The notes: a model not told the origin generated them from the letters alone. 64,000 nucleotides of DNA from Suilimivivens aceti (GCF_025567405.1 NZ_JAOQKJ010000001.1:248001-312000); one strand, 5' to 3'. Shown: positions 17,402 to 27,072, numbered from the stretch's first letter. Made by a program: numbers and translations.

Positions 17402-18718
17402 TTACAGTCTCCAGTAAATATAATCATCTGTCAGATATTCTTTTCTGTCATAGATTCCCTTGATATCACTGAATACCTTCTTGTGATGTGCCGGATTAAA
17501 GAAGCTGCTGATCGTCTTCTTATCCAGGGAAAGGAACTGTTTATGGGCAACTGCCACGACCACAGCATCCATATTCTTCACATCATCCATGGTATTGAAG
17601 GTAATGCCATACAGACGCTTTGCCTCATCTGCATCTGCTGCAGGATCTACGACAACAGGGGTAATTCCATACTCCTGCAGTTCTTTATAAATATCAATCA
17701 CCTTGGTATTTCTCGTATCCGGACAGTTCTCCTTGAAGGTAAATCCAAGGATAGCCACCTTGGCTCCCTTAACCGGGATGTCTGCCTTAATCAGGTTCTT
17801 TACCAGTGATTCTGCCACATATTTACCCATATCATCATTGATCCGGCGTCCGGACAGGATGATCTGGGAATGGTATCCAAGCTCCTCAGCCTTATAGGTC
17901 AGATAGTAGGGATCTACGCCGATGCAGTGTCCACCTACAAGACCCGGCTGGAACTTCAGGAAGTTCCACTTGGTTCCTGCTGCTTCCAGTACAGACTTGG
18001 TATCAATTCCCATCTTATTAAAGATAATGGAAAGCTCATTCATGAAAGCGATATTGATATCTCTCTGGCTGTTCTCAATGACCTTTGCAGCCTCTGCTAC
18101 CTTGATGGATTCCGCACGGTGTACGCCAGCTTCTACAACAAGCTCATATACCTTGGCAACAGTATCCAGTGTTTCTTCATCCATACCGGATACGATCTTG
18201 GTGATGGTCTCCAGCCTGTGTACCTTGTCACCGGGATTGATACGCTCCGGTGAATAACCGATTTTGAAATCTACGCCGCACTTAAGGCCGGATTCCTTCT
18301 CAAGGATCGGCACGCAGATATCCTCGGTAACACCAGGATATACCGTAGATTCAAATACTACTACAGAGCCCTTCTGCAGATTCTGTCCAAGGATCCTGCT
18401 GGCTCCTTCTACCGGTGTCAGATCCGGTGTATGATCGGGGTTGACCGGTGTGGGAACGGCTACAATATGGAACTTTGCTTCCTTCAGTTTGGAAGGATCT
18501 GCCGTAAATTCCACGGTTGTGTTTTTGATCACCTCACCGCCCACTTCGTTGGTAGGATCCACGCCCGCCTTGTATAATTCGATCTTCTTTTCATTCAGGT
18601 CAAAGCCTACTACCTTGATCTTTCTGGCAAAAGCCACGGCAATGGGCATTCCCACATAGCCAAGTCCAACAAGGGAAAGCTTTTCTTCCCCACTTAACAG
18701 CTTTTCATATAAATCCAT
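17402..18718 (-). CDS. Nucleotide-sugar dehydrogenase, UDP-HexNAc 6-dehydrogenase (WbpO/TviB-like)
   Basis: 438 residues. N-terminal Rossmann motif GLGYVG (18-23), central AAKVIENSQRD with the catalytic Lys, active-site Cys265 in GGHCIGVDPYY, and a C-terminal UDP-binding domain with GFTFKENCPDTRNT. The length and the GVDPYYL block match the WbpO/TviB/WecC group, which oxidises C6 of UDP-HexNAc in two NAD-dependent steps. It supplies the acidic sugar of the glycan, a likely target of the AsnB-like amidotransferases. Its TAA... region starts one base after the upstream GT4 region, with no gap to 18719. Confidence 0.92.
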   Translation of the reverse strand: MDLYEKLLSGEEKLSLVGLGYVGMPIAVAFARKIKVVGFDLNEKKIELYKAGVDPTNEVGGEVIKNTTVEFTADPSKLKEAKFHIVAVPTPVNPDHTPDLTPVEGASRILGQNLQKGSVVVFESTVYPGVTEDICVPILEKESGLKCGVDFKIGYSPERINPGDKVHRLETITKIVSGMDEETLDTVAKVYELVVEAGVHRAESIKVAEAAKVIENSQRDINIAFMNELSIIFNKMGIDTKSVLEAAGTKWNFLKFQPGLVGGHCIGVDPYYLTYKAEELGYHSQIILSGRRINDDMGKYVAESLVKNLIKADIPVKGAKVAILGFTFKENCPDTRNTKVIDIYKELQEYGITPVVVDPAADADEAKRLYGITFNTMDDVKNMDAVVVAVAHKQFLSLDKKTISSFFNPAHHKKVFSDIKGIYDRKEYLTDDYIYWRL

Positions 18719-19831
18719 TTATTTCACCCTTACCCTTTCAAGTTCTTTTTCATAAGCAGCAAGCACAAGCTGTCTGTCAAAATGTGCCGCCACAAAATTT
18801 CTTGCCTCTTTTCCCATTTCTTTTCTCTCAGCTTCTGTCAGGGAAAGTATCTTTTCAACTGCTTTCACCAGAGCATCTGTATCTTCTTTATCAAATGAGA
18901 ATCCGGTTTTTCCCTCTATAAATGTTTCCTTACATCCATTCACATTTGTTGCAAGGACAGGCCTTCCACAGGCTGCCGCCTCGAGCAGTACATTGGAAAG
19001 GCCCTCATGGTATGAGGGATGTATGATCACATGGCTTTCCGACATCACCTTTTCCACATAATCAATATGTCCAAGGTAGGTTATGATCCCGCTTTCGCAA
19101 AGCTTATGTATCAGCGGTTCATACTGATCTCTTGTCTCTTCCTCATATTCCCCTGCAAGAACAAACTGCACGCTCTTCTCTGGCAGCCTTGTTCTTATTT
19201 TTTCTGCTGCATTCAGAAATTCCATGATCCCTTTATCCTTCATGATCCTGATAACGGCAAGAAAACAGATCCCATTTTCTTCTGATGGATATTCCCGGAA
19301 CGGATGCTCCGCAAGATTAACACCTGATCCCGGCAACAGCGCAGAATTATCCTTGGCTACACCATGTCCCTGCATGAAGATCCGGTTCCTTTCATTCTGA
19401 AAAAAGACCCTTTGCGCTTTCCCTGCTGCCCATCTGTATAAAATAAGGAGCACCCTGCTTAACAGACCTTTATTTTCAATGGCTGTCCCAAGTCCGGTGA
19501 TATTCATCACATAAGGGATCTTGTAAAGCCTGCATGCCAGACCGCCATAAATATTGGGCTTGATCGTATAGGTCAGCACCAGATCCGGCTTTTCCTTCTT
19601 CAGAAGCCTCCTGTAGGAAAGAAACAGCTTCAGATCATGGACAGGATTGCTGCCTCTGCGTTCCAGACGGACATACTCCATCCTGCATCCCAGCTTCCCG
19701 ATCTTACGGCAGTTTTCATCCTGTGGGACCGCTACAGCTACTTCATGTCCCTCCTCAAGAAATTTCAGAAGCAGCTCTTTCCGGAACAGATATAACCCAT
19801 TGGCATAATTGGTCAGAATCAGTATCTTCAT
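18719..19831 (-). CDS. GT4 glycosyltransferase, PglA-like
   Basis: 370 residues. LTNYANGLYLFRKELL at the N-terminus, LTYTIKPNIYGGLACR and NITGLGTA are hallmarks of the PglA/WbpU-like GT4 branch, which adds the second HexNAc to an undecaprenyl-diphospho-sugar made by PglC-type enzymes. The E-x7-E motif lies in HEGLSNVLLEAA. It overlaps the ATP-grasp gene by 4 bp, and a PglC-like gene follows upstream. It is therefore the best candidate for the second sugar of the repeat unit. Confidence 0.9.
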   Translation of the reverse strand: MKILILTNYANGLYLFRKELLLKFLEEGHEVAVAVPQDENCRKIGKLGCRMEYVRLERRGSNPVHDLKLFLSYRRLLKKEKPDLVLTYTIKPNIYGGLACRLYKIPYVMNITGLGTAIENKGLLSRVLLILYRWAAGKAQRVFFQNERNRIFMQGHGVAKDNSALLPGSGVNLAEHPFREYPSEENGICFLAVIRIMKDKGIMEFLNAAEKIRTRLPEKSVQFVLAGEYEEETRDQYEPLIHKLCESGIITYLGHIDYVEKVMSESHVIIHPSYHEGLSNVLLEAAACGRPVLATNVNGCKETFIEGKTGFSFDKEDTDALVKAVEKILSLTEAERKEMGKEARNFVAAHFDRQLVLAAYEKELERVRVK

Positions 19832-20814
19832 AATAATGTATCTTCCAGCTCTTTCAGTGTCCTGATCACGACACTGTCATACATCATCATAACTACATTC
19901 TCCTCATAATCTCCAATATTTTCCTCATTAACAATACCCTTACTATTATTATCAATCAATCTCGGAAAGTCAACCCCTGCGCCATACGCATGCAGATAGG
20001 CACCCCCAAATCTCGGGTTGATCTCTGACAGATAATACTGACCATCCTGATAAAAGAGATCCATATCAAGCGGTCCGTTGAACTCCAGTACCTCTATCAC
20101 CGTTTTTACAAACGCAAACAGCTTCTCATCCTTAAAGGAGATCGTCTTATTTGCTCCTCCGATCGTTGTGGAGATCTTCTTCTTCGAGAAAATCGCAACC
20201 GGCTTATGACTGATCGTATCCACATACACATCTGCATCCATATCCTCACCTGTCATCAGCTCCTGGATGATCAGCGATGGATCCTCTTCTGTCACTTCCT
20301 CCAGCATTTCCAGTGTTTCTATTTTTCTTGCTCCTACACTTCCGCTTCCTGTTCTTGGCTTCACGAAAACAGGAAGTGCGATTTCCCCATTGTCATAAGC
20401 TTCCTTAAACTCGCCAAATGTTCCATAGGTCATTACTGTTTTAATCTGTTTTTCCTGCAGATACCGGAACATCTGATACTTATCGAAGCATTTTTTTGCT
20501 GTGTCATAATATGGAGCAAGCACCATAACTCCAAGCGCCTCAAGCTCATCTCTGTGTTCTGCAAGGAGCATGATCTCCGGATCAATAAGTGTCGTGACTG
20601 CATCTATATTTTCCTTTTTACAGATAGTCAGTATTTCCGGTATATATCCAGGATCATTGATGAGCGGCACCTGATAACAGGCATCTGCGAAAGCAAATGC
20701 CGGGGCAAACGTGCTGTGATCTGTCGCCACGATCTTTAGCCCGTCACCCAGCGTTTTCCGGAAATCCTTCAATAATTCGCATCTTCTTCCCACACTGCAA
20801 AATAATAAATTCAT
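19828..20814 (-). CDS. ATP-grasp carboxylate-amine ligase-like protein
   Basis: 328 residues. CarB-like ATP-grasp: KPRTGSGSVGARKI (about 168-181) forms the nucleotide loop and YLSEINPRFGGAY near 270-282 carries the Mg-binding Glu and Asn. The first 100 residues form a PurK-like pre-ATP domain. Its family joins a carboxylate to an amine or similar nucleophile through an acyl phosphate. Lying between PglA- and PglC-like genes with a 4-bp overlap, it probably modifies an early sugar or its donor, for example by acylating the free 4-amine or amidating a uronate. The substrate is not readable from sequence. Confidence 0.85.
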   Translation of the reverse strand: MNLLFCSVGRRCELLKDFRKTLGDGLKIVATDHSTFAPAFAFADACYQVPLINDPGYIPEILTICKKENIDAVTTLIDPEIMLLAEHRDELEALGVMVLAPYYDTAKKCFDKYQMFRYLQEKQIKTVMTYGTFGEFKEAYDNGEIALPVFVKPRTGSGSVGARKIETLEMLEEVTEEDPSLIIQELMTGEDMDADVYVDTISHKPVAIFSKKKISTTIGGANKTISFKDEKLFAFVKTVIEVLEFNGPLDMDLFYQDGQYYLSEINPRFGGAYLHAYGAGVDFPRLIDNNSKGIVNEENIGDYEENVVMMMYDSVVIRTLKELEDTLL

Positions 20815-20820
20815 CTCTGA

Positions 20821-21465
20821 TCACTCCTTATTTTCCGGTTTTGTTCCGGTAAATGCTTCCATGGTCGCATCTGTTCCACTATTGACCCCCTGATGTCTGA
20901 AAACAACTGCAACCGATAAAAACAATATTTTCAGATCCAGCCAGAAGGACAGATGCTCTACATAATATACATCCTTTTCAAATTTATCTTCCCAGCTTAT
21001 CGTATTCCTTCCATTTACCTGTGCCCAGCCGGTAAGTCCCGGTGTCACATCATGCCGGTGTCTCTGAAATTCATTATAAAGCGGAAGATATTTTACCAGT
21101 AACGGTCTTGGTCCAACCAGACTCATATCTCCCTTTAAAATATTAAAAAGTTCGGGGAGCTCATCCAGACTGGTTGCCCGGAGAGTTTTTCCAAAAGAAG
21201 TAAGTCTCACCTCATCCGGCAGCAGATTCCCATTTCCATCTCTCGCATCCGTCATGGTACGAAACTTATATAATTTGAAAATCTTTTCATTTTTTCCAGG
21301 TCTGTCCTGTTTAAACAATACAGGTGTTCCAAGCTTACTGCGGACAAGAACCCACAATACCAGATATACAGGGGAAAGCAGAACAATACCAGTCCCGGAC
21401 AGCAAAACATCAAGTATACGTTTTATATAATTACGGTACAGTCTGTTCATCATTTTCCGAAGCAT
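20821..21465 (-). CDS. Initiating sugar phosphotransferase, PglC/WcaJ-like
   Basis: 214 residues, the small monotopic type. One re-entrant N-terminal hydrophobic helix (about 15-40) is followed by FKQDRPGKNEKIFKLYKFRTM, the ATSLDELPELFNI block and SLVGPRPLL, all hallmark motifs of polyprenyl-phosphate sugar phosphotransferases, then PGLTGWAQVNGRN. It transfers sugar-1-phosphate to undecaprenyl phosphate and so starts the repeat unit. Next to PglE- and PglF-like genes its likely donor is a UDP-2,4-diamino-trideoxyhexose derivative. Starts at 21465, 21453 or 21450 are possible; none has an ideal site. It overlaps the aminotransferase stop. Confidence 0.93.
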   Translation of the reverse strand: MLRKMMNRLYRNYIKRILDVLLSGTGIVLLSPVYLVLWVLVRSKLGTPVLFKQDRPGKNEKIFKLYKFRTMTDARDGNGNLLPDEVRLTSFGKTLRATSLDELPELFNILKGDMSLVGPRPLLVKYLPLYNEFQRHRHDVTPGLTGWAQVNGRNTISWEDKFEKDVYYVEHLSFWLDLKILFLSVAVVFRHQGVNSGTDATMEAFTGTKPENKE

Positions 21466-22580
21466 CCTCTGACGATCCGGATGATACGATCCATATCTTC
21501 ATCCGTGTTCTTGATATCACTTGGCAGACAGAAGCCTCTGTCAAAGATATCCGCAGCTACGCTGCAGCCATCCTTTTCGGTGACATAATCATATTCTGCA
21601 AAGACCGGCTGTAAATGCATGGGCTTCCAGATCGGCCTTGATTCAATATTCTCTGCTGCCAGCGCATCCATGATCTGATCCGGTGTTACACTGCATCCCT
21701 TTTCAATGGTCACACAGGAAAGCCAGCAGTTGGCATCTCCCTTTTCATTCATGGGGTTCATGGTAAGCTCCGGAATATCCGCAAAGGCTTCCTTATAAGC
21801 CGCATAGATCTTCTTTTTCAGTGCCTTATGCTCTTCCAGATGCAGGAGCTGGCCTCTGCCGATCCCTGCAGTGATATTGCTCATGCGATAATTGTATCCG
21901 ATCTGGGAATGCTGATAGTATCTGGCAGGATCTCTTGCCTGGGTGGCCAGGAAGGTAGCCTTCTTCGTGATCGCTTCCTCATCTGATACCAGCATGCCGC
22001 CGCCGGATGTGGTGATGATCTTATTGCCGTTAAAGGAATAAATACCGATCTTTCCGAAGGTTCCGGTCTGCTTTCCTTCATAGGTACTGCTTAAGGACTC
22101 TGCCGCATCTTCTACAAGAGGTACCTGATAGCGGTTACAGATCTCCATGATCTCGGAAAGCTTTGCCGGTGTACCATAAAGATGTACCACGATCACAGCC
22201 TTGGGCCTTCCATAGGTCTTAAAGGCCTTTTCCAGTGCTGCCGGTGACATATTCCAGGTATCCTCTTCACTGTCGATAAAGATGGGTGCTGCCTTTTCAT
22301 AAACGATAGGGTTACAGGTTGCACTGAAGGTCAGTGTTGGTGCAAACACAAAATCTCCCTCACCAACCCCAAGGATACGGAGCGCCAGATGAATGGCTGC
22401 TGTCCCTGCACTCAGGGCAGAGGCATGGGCTGCTCCGGTATAAGCCTCCATCTCTTTTTCAAAGGCATTTACATTGGGGCCAAGGGGCGCTACCCAGTTG
22501 GTATCGAAGGCCTCCTGAATAAATTTCTGTTCTTCTCCATGCATGGTAGGACTGGATAAATAGATCTTCTTGTTCTCCAT
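21450..22580 (-). CDS. DegT/DnrJ/EryC1-family aminotransferase, PglE/WcfR-like
   Basis: 376 residues. PLP-forming Lys187 lies in FNGNKIITTSGGGM, SAGTAAIHLAL near 57-67 and VEDAAESL near 156-163 complete the cofactor pocket. PLGPNVNAFEKEM and the C-terminal IKNTDEDMDRIIRI are typical of PglE-type UDP-4-amino-4,6-dideoxy-HexNAc aminotransferases. It converts the 4-keto product of the adjacent dehydratase into a 4-amino sugar. No PglD-type acetyltransferase follows, unlike in bacillosamine loci. One-base stop/start overlap (TGATG) with the dehydratase gene. Confidence 0.9.
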   Translation of the reverse strand: MENKKIYLSSPTMHGEEQKFIQEAFDTNWVAPLGPNVNAFEKEMEAYTGAAHASALSAGTAAIHLALRILGVGEGDFVFAPTLTFSATCNPIVYEKAAPIFIDSEEDTWNMSPAALEKAFKTYGRPKAVIVVHLYGTPAKLSEIMEICNRYQVPLVEDAAESLSSTYEGKQTGTFGKIGIYSFNGNKIITTSGGGMLVSDEEAITKKATFLATQARDPARYYQHSQIGYNYRMSNITAGIGRGQLLHLEEHKALKKKIYAAYKEAFADIPELTMNPMNEKGDANCWLSCVTIEKGCSVTPDQIMDALAAENIESRPIWKPMHLQPVFAEYDYVTEKDGCSVAADIFDRGFCLPSDIKNTDEDMDRIIRIVRGCFGK

Positions 22581-24502
22581 CAGTTTCCGCTTCCTTTCTT
22601 TGCATCTTCCTTTTTAAAATGATAGGTCGGTACGATCTGCTGTACCATTTCCCTGATATCCTGGTCTTCACTGACAGAAGCATCCTTCAAATGCTTAAGC
22701 TGTACAAAGAACTCCTCTTCGTTGATTTCAATAGGCTTACCAATATGGATCAGCTTATTGGAGGTCTCCTTCATGCCCTCTTCTGCCATCAGAAGCTCTT
22801 CATAGAGCTTCTCTCCTGGACGAAGTCCTGTAAATTCAATCTTGATATCCTCATCCACACGGTATCCGGAGAGCCGGATCAGGTTCTTTGCCAGATCCAG
22901 GATCTTCACCGGCTTTCCCATATCAAGAACAAAGATCTCACCGCCCTTTGCAAAGGCTCCTGCCTGCAGTACCAGGGAAACTGCTTCCGGGATCGTCATA
23001 AAGTAGCGGATGATATTGGGGTCTGTTACCGTAACAGGTCCTCCTGCCGCAATCTGCTTCTTAAACAGCGGAATCACACTGCCGTTGCTTCCAAGAACAT
23101 TGCCGAAGCGAACCGCTACAAATTCCGTATCATAGTGCCGGTTAAAGGTCTGGATGATCATTTCACAGATTCTCTTGCTGGCTCCCATGATATTCGTGGG
23201 ATTGACCGCCTTGTCTGTAGAGATCATGACAAATCTCCTGACACCGTTCATGGCTGCCGCCTGTGCTGTTTTAAAGGTGCCAAATACGTTATTCTTAATG
23301 GCCTCGTTGGGGCTTGTCTCCATCAGAGGCACGTGCTTATGTGCTGCTGCATGATATACGATCTCCGGCTTATAATGCTCAAAGATCCAGTTCATCCGGT
23401 TGGTATTGCGCACGGAGGCAATGAGCACCACCAGGTTTAAATCCGGGTAGGTACCAAGAAGCTCCTGCTGGATATCATAGGCACTGTTCTCGTAAATATC
23501 CACGATGATCAGCATGGAAGGATTATGGCTTGCGATCTGTCTGCAGATCTCACTGCCGATCGAGCCGCCGCCCCCGGTAACAAGGATCCTCTTTCCCTGA
23601 ACATATCCAAGGATCGAGTTCAGATCTACCTCAATGGGATCTCTTCCAAGCAGATCCTCTACCTCTACGTCCCGCAGCTTGCTGACACTGACTTCTCCGT
23701 TTACAAGCTGGTACATGCCGGGCAGAGAACGGAGCTTACAGTTTGTCTCCTTACAGATATCCAGGATTTCAGAGAGCTCTTTCCTGGAAATAGAGGGCAT
23801 AGCCACGATGATCTCATCAATATTATAAATATCGGCACACTCCATGATTCTGTCCCGGCCGCCGACGACCTTGATACCCTGGATAAACCGTCCCCATTTT
23901 CCCTTGTCATCATCAATGATACAACGGATGACCATGGTGGAAAAGTTGCTGTTTACAATTTCCTTAATAATGGCATTTCCGGCTTCTCCGGCACCGATCA
24001 CCATAACGGCAATGCTGTTGTTCTTATTCTGCTGCTTATGCTTCAGGCTTCGTAAAAACCGATAGGAAAACCGGCTGACAAAGATGAAGCTGATAAGCAG
24101 GAACATATACAGGAAATAATAGCTGGAAGGAACCGCCTGCTCTCCCTTTATCCTGAAGAACTGGATGCCGATGCTGTAACAGATCGTAGAAAGCATGCTG
24201 GCGATCACCAGGTTCTGGAGCTCTGTTTCTCCGGCAAATACCCACATGCTGGAGTACATCCGGAACAGATACAGGATCAGAATCGTGATCAGTACATTCA
24301 GTGGCAGGAACCGGTTGACCGGTGCCAGGAAATGTCCCGGGATCTCTGTCAGTTCAAAATTATAACGGATCAGGATCGCCAGATAGCTGCAGGCAATGAC
24401 ACTGATAATATCGTAGATCAGCAGAAAGGTTCTTCTATATAATTTTTTGACGTTAAAAACTTTTTTATCCTTTTTCATATCCTTTTCACGATAAACCTTC
24501 AC
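22580..24502 (-). CDS. UDP-GlcNAc 4,6-dehydratase, membrane-bound PglF/CapD/WbpM-like
   Basis: 640 residues, the full long form. Four membrane helices lie in residues 25-150, a first Rossmann domain at about 165-290 (VIGAGEAGN) and a catalytic extended SDR domain from 304 with TGGGGSIGSE (309-318). The active site is S-T-D-K at about 428-431 instead of Tyr-x3-Lys, as in PglF-type enzymes. It forms the 4-keto-6-deoxy intermediate used by the adjacent aminotransferase. The start is uncertain: GTG at 24502 or ATG at 24478, neither with good ribosome-site spacing. Confidence 0.93.
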   Translation of the reverse strand: MKVYREKDMKKDKKVFNVKKLYRRTFLLIYDIISVIACSYLAILIRYNFELTEIPGHFLAPVNRFLPLNVLITILILYLFRMYSSMWVFAGETELQNLVIASMLSTICYSIGIQFFRIKGEQAVPSSYYFLYMFLLISFIFVSRFSYRFLRSLKHKQQNKNNSIAVMVIGAGEAGNAIIKEIVNSNFSTMVIRCIIDDDKGKWGRFIQGIKVVGGRDRIMECADIYNIDEIIVAMPSISRKELSEILDICKETNCKLRSLPGMYQLVNGEVSVSKLRDVEVEDLLGRDPIEVDLNSILGYVQGKRILVTGGGGSIGSEICRQIASHNPSMLIIVDIYENSAYDIQQELLGTYPDLNLVVLIASVRNTNRMNWIFEHYKPEIVYHAAAHKHVPLMETSPNEAIKNNVFGTFKTAQAAAMNGVRRFVMISTDKAVNPTNIMGASKRICEMIIQTFNRHYDTEFVAVRFGNVLGSNGSVIPLFKKQIAAGGPVTVTDPNIIRYFMTIPEAVSLVLQAGAFAKGGEIFVLDMGKPVKILDLAKNLIRLSGYRVDEDIKIEFTGLRPGEKLYEELLMAEEGMKETSNKLIHIGKPIEINEEEFFVQLKHLKDASVSEDQDIREMVQQIVPTYHFKKEDAKKGSGN

Positions 24503-24508
24503 TTCCGG

Positions 24509-27028
24509 TTATTTGGCAGCCTGCTTTTCCATGAAGAAAAGGGGCGTGATGACCAGCATCAGCAGATATCCACAGGGATTGGACAGATGATAGATCCACT
24601 CCACAATACCCGCTACTGCTACTGCCACTGTGATCACTGCAGGCAGCGCCGCATAGGTGATCGTTTTCTTCTGCTTTCCATAGTAAATCAGGGAAACCAC
24701 AAGGGTTGCTGCCCCGACCAGGGCAAACACGATACCCACAGGGATACCATGATCATAGGCTACCTGCAGATAAATATCATGGGCATGGGTCGCGATCTCG
24801 CCATCCTCAAGCACGGCTCCCATTTCCTCATGTCCTGTCATATTGAGCTGCTCTATATAGGAACGGTAGATATCAACTCTGCCGTTGGTATAATCATTAT
24901 CCTCCGGAATATCCACCGGATTTCCATTTTCATCCAGCTCACCTGCACTGGCAAGCAGAAGCTCACTGCCCTTTGCCGGGTAAAGATCATCTACAGACGG
25001 CACATAATTAAGCGATGCCACCTGCTTCTGATGGGTTCTCTGATATTCTTTGATCTCCCCGTATATGTCAAAGGTTCCCTCCGGGATACCGAAGATCTTT
25101 TCGCAGAAAACATCAATAAAACGGCCCACTCTCATGAAATTCTTGGAATCCGCATGACGTCCTCTCATCACATCCTCCGGACAATACATGGAATACTCGA
25201 TCTCATACAGATAGGGTTCACTGACAAGCGCCGGGATATTCCTCTGCAGGGTAAAGGTCACAGGCAGAAGAACGATCACGGAAAGGACTAACAGTCCAAG
25301 GTTCTTTCCTATATTGAGAAGTCTTGCTTTTCCCTTTCCTGCTGCAATCAGGATCAGGGCAAAGAGCACCGTGGCTCCCACTGCAAAGTAGGCAGTCCTT
25401 GCCATAGTAAATATCATATAGGAAGAAACTACCCCGAAGAAGCTAAGCTCCTTCCAGATATCTCTCAGCTTTCTCGTTTTGGTCAGCTTAGTAAGAAGCA
25501 GTACTGCTGCCACGCACTCGATCATGGTCAGATATGTCGCCGTGATGGTGACCGTATGGAAAATATGGGTATATCTCGCATTCCGGAAGGTCACATAGGG
25601 TCTGTGGAGCAGGCAGTAGCCTGTCGCCAGCACAAACTGCAGGACAGCGCCACGCAGTACATTGGTCAGGAAACGTTCCTTATGCTCCCACATCCCATAA
25701 TTCAGATACAGCAGCGTAAAGGCAGCCGCCATGGTAACTGTCCACCATCTGCCATTCCTGAAAATAATGATCAGGGCAAAGAAAACAAGAAGCAGGGCAC
25801 TGTACCATACATTTGGCTTTGCCAGCTTCTTCTGGCAGAGTGCGATCACCGTCCGGATCACGATAAAGCCAAGCAGAATGGCGATCCATACCGTATATTT
25901 CAATACCTGTCTGTTCAGGTCATCCATATCCTCTGTCAGATGTGCCTGATAGTAGGAACGACCTGCAATTCCTGCTGCCACCAGATAGATCAGGTTATAT
26001 ACCCGGAAAATATCCTTCAGCCCGAACATGGCGATCACAGAAAGGGCAAACCAGATCATTTCCTTCCGCTCTGCCACAGCATGGTGGATATCATAAAGAC
26101 CGCTCATATATTCACAGCAGGCTGCCAGTGCCCCTGCAATACAGATGGACTGGAACAGATCTCCCGCACGACTCTTCAGATAATCTGCCGTGATCACAGG
26201 ATTCTGTCCCTCTCTGCTGTGGTTGATCCCATAGAACAGGATCACTGAAAGGAAAAGAATACTGATCACAAATACTGTATTATCCAGTGCATAGTGACTA
26301 AAGGTACCCCGGAACGTTGCAATTAATGCTGCAAGGGTTCCTGCTGCGACCAAAGGGTTCATCACCGTCTTAAAGGCCTTTTCCACAGTGATCAGCTTAT
26401 CTTCCCGGTTCCGGTAGATTACCTTTACCAGGAGCAGAAGAAGTGCTGCCACTATAATGATCGCTGCGCCGCAGACCAGCATACCCATCTTGCGGAGCGG
26501 CATGCCATAGTCATAATCTGCCACAAGGCTCATGCCATCCATGGATGCATCCTGATAATACAGTTCTCCAAGGAACGGCATATCTGTCATGGCTGCCGGA
26601 ACCGACATGACCTGAATCTCTGACTGGTCTCCCTGTACAATGATATAGTAAAGTGCATTGACTTCCATATCTACATCGATCTCCACCTCCTGATAGCCGG
26701 GAAGTGCAGCCTCGTCAATATCCACCTTTTCCTCGCAGACCTGCTGCCAGTCCTTGTCAAGGATCCTGACATAGAAATCACTGCCCTGTACATCTGCTCC
26801 CAGATAAAGGTGCAGGGTGTTCATATGGTCATACTGAGCGGCAATGGTCTGCATGACCATGCTCTCCTCATTCACTGTATATGCCTGCATCTCTTCTGCA
26901 GGGGATCCTACGGAGGTTGTAACGGTTTCTTTAAAAATGCGGAGCGGCCATATGGAGAGCAGCAGAATCGCTGTGATGATCACGATCACTGCCTGTATAG
27001 CTCTGCTCTGGTATATTGTCTTGTTCAT
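24509..27028 (-). CDS. O-antigen polymerase/ligase-like membrane protein (Wzy/WaaL superfamily)
   Basis: 839 residues, long for the family. One N-terminal helix (about 12-32) is followed by a beta-rich extracytoplasmic domain (about 45-175) and then roughly 12 membrane helices. A large outer loop (about 610-745) contains HADSKNFMRVGRF, and a second block, ATHAHDIYLQVAYDHGIP, carries the H-N/D pattern of the Wzy_C ligase/polymerase fold. It should polymerise or ligate lipid-linked repeat units outside the membrane. It is first in its transcript, with a strong promoter 45 bp upstream. Confidence 0.85.
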   Translation of the reverse strand: MNKTIYQSRAIQAVIVIITAILLLSIWPLRIFKETVTTSVGSPAEEMQAYTVNEESMVMQTIAAQYDHMNTLHLYLGADVQGSDFYVRILDKDWQQVCEEKVDIDEAALPGYQEVEIDVDMEVNALYYIIVQGDQSEIQVMSVPAAMTDMPFLGELYYQDASMDGMSLVADYDYGMPLRKMGMLVCGAAIIIVAALLLLLVKVIYRNREDKLITVEKAFKTVMNPLVAAGTLAALIATFRGTFSHYALDNTVFVISILFLSVILFYGINHSREGQNPVITADYLKSRAGDLFQSICIAGALAACCEYMSGLYDIHHAVAERKEMIWFALSVIAMFGLKDIFRVYNLIYLVAAGIAGRSYYQAHLTEDMDDLNRQVLKYTVWIAILLGFIVIRTVIALCQKKLAKPNVWYSALLLVFFALIIIFRNGRWWTVTMAAAFTLLYLNYGMWEHKERFLTNVLRGAVLQFVLATGYCLLHRPYVTFRNARYTHIFHTVTITATYLTMIECVAAVLLLTKLTKTRKLRDIWKELSFFGVVSSYMIFTMARTAYFAVGATVLFALILIAAGKGKARLLNIGKNLGLLVLSVIVLLPVTFTLQRNIPALVSEPYLYEIEYSMYCPEDVMRGRHADSKNFMRVGRFIDVFCEKIFGIPEGTFDIYGEIKEYQRTHQKQVASLNYVPSVDDLYPAKGSELLLASAGELDENGNPVDIPEDNDYTNGRVDIYRSYIEQLNMTGHEEMGAVLEDGEIATHAHDIYLQVAYDHGIPVGIVFALVGAATLVVSLIYYGKQKKTITYAALPAVITVAVAVAGIVEWIYHLSNPCGYLLMLVITPLFFMEKQAAK

Positions 27029-27042
27029 CTGTCCTCTTATCT

Positions 27043-27057
27043 GCAGCCGGAGGCTGC
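27043..27057 (-). promoter_or_regulatory. Leader hairpin just upstream of the polymerase ribosome site
   Basis: GCAGCC and GGCTGC with a 3-base loop form a small GC-rich hairpin in the short 5' leader of the polymerase mRNA, ending a few bases before the AGAGGAC ribosome site. It could tune translation; function unproven. Confidence 0.35.
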
Positions 27058-27072
27058 CTTAAAATCATGGGT

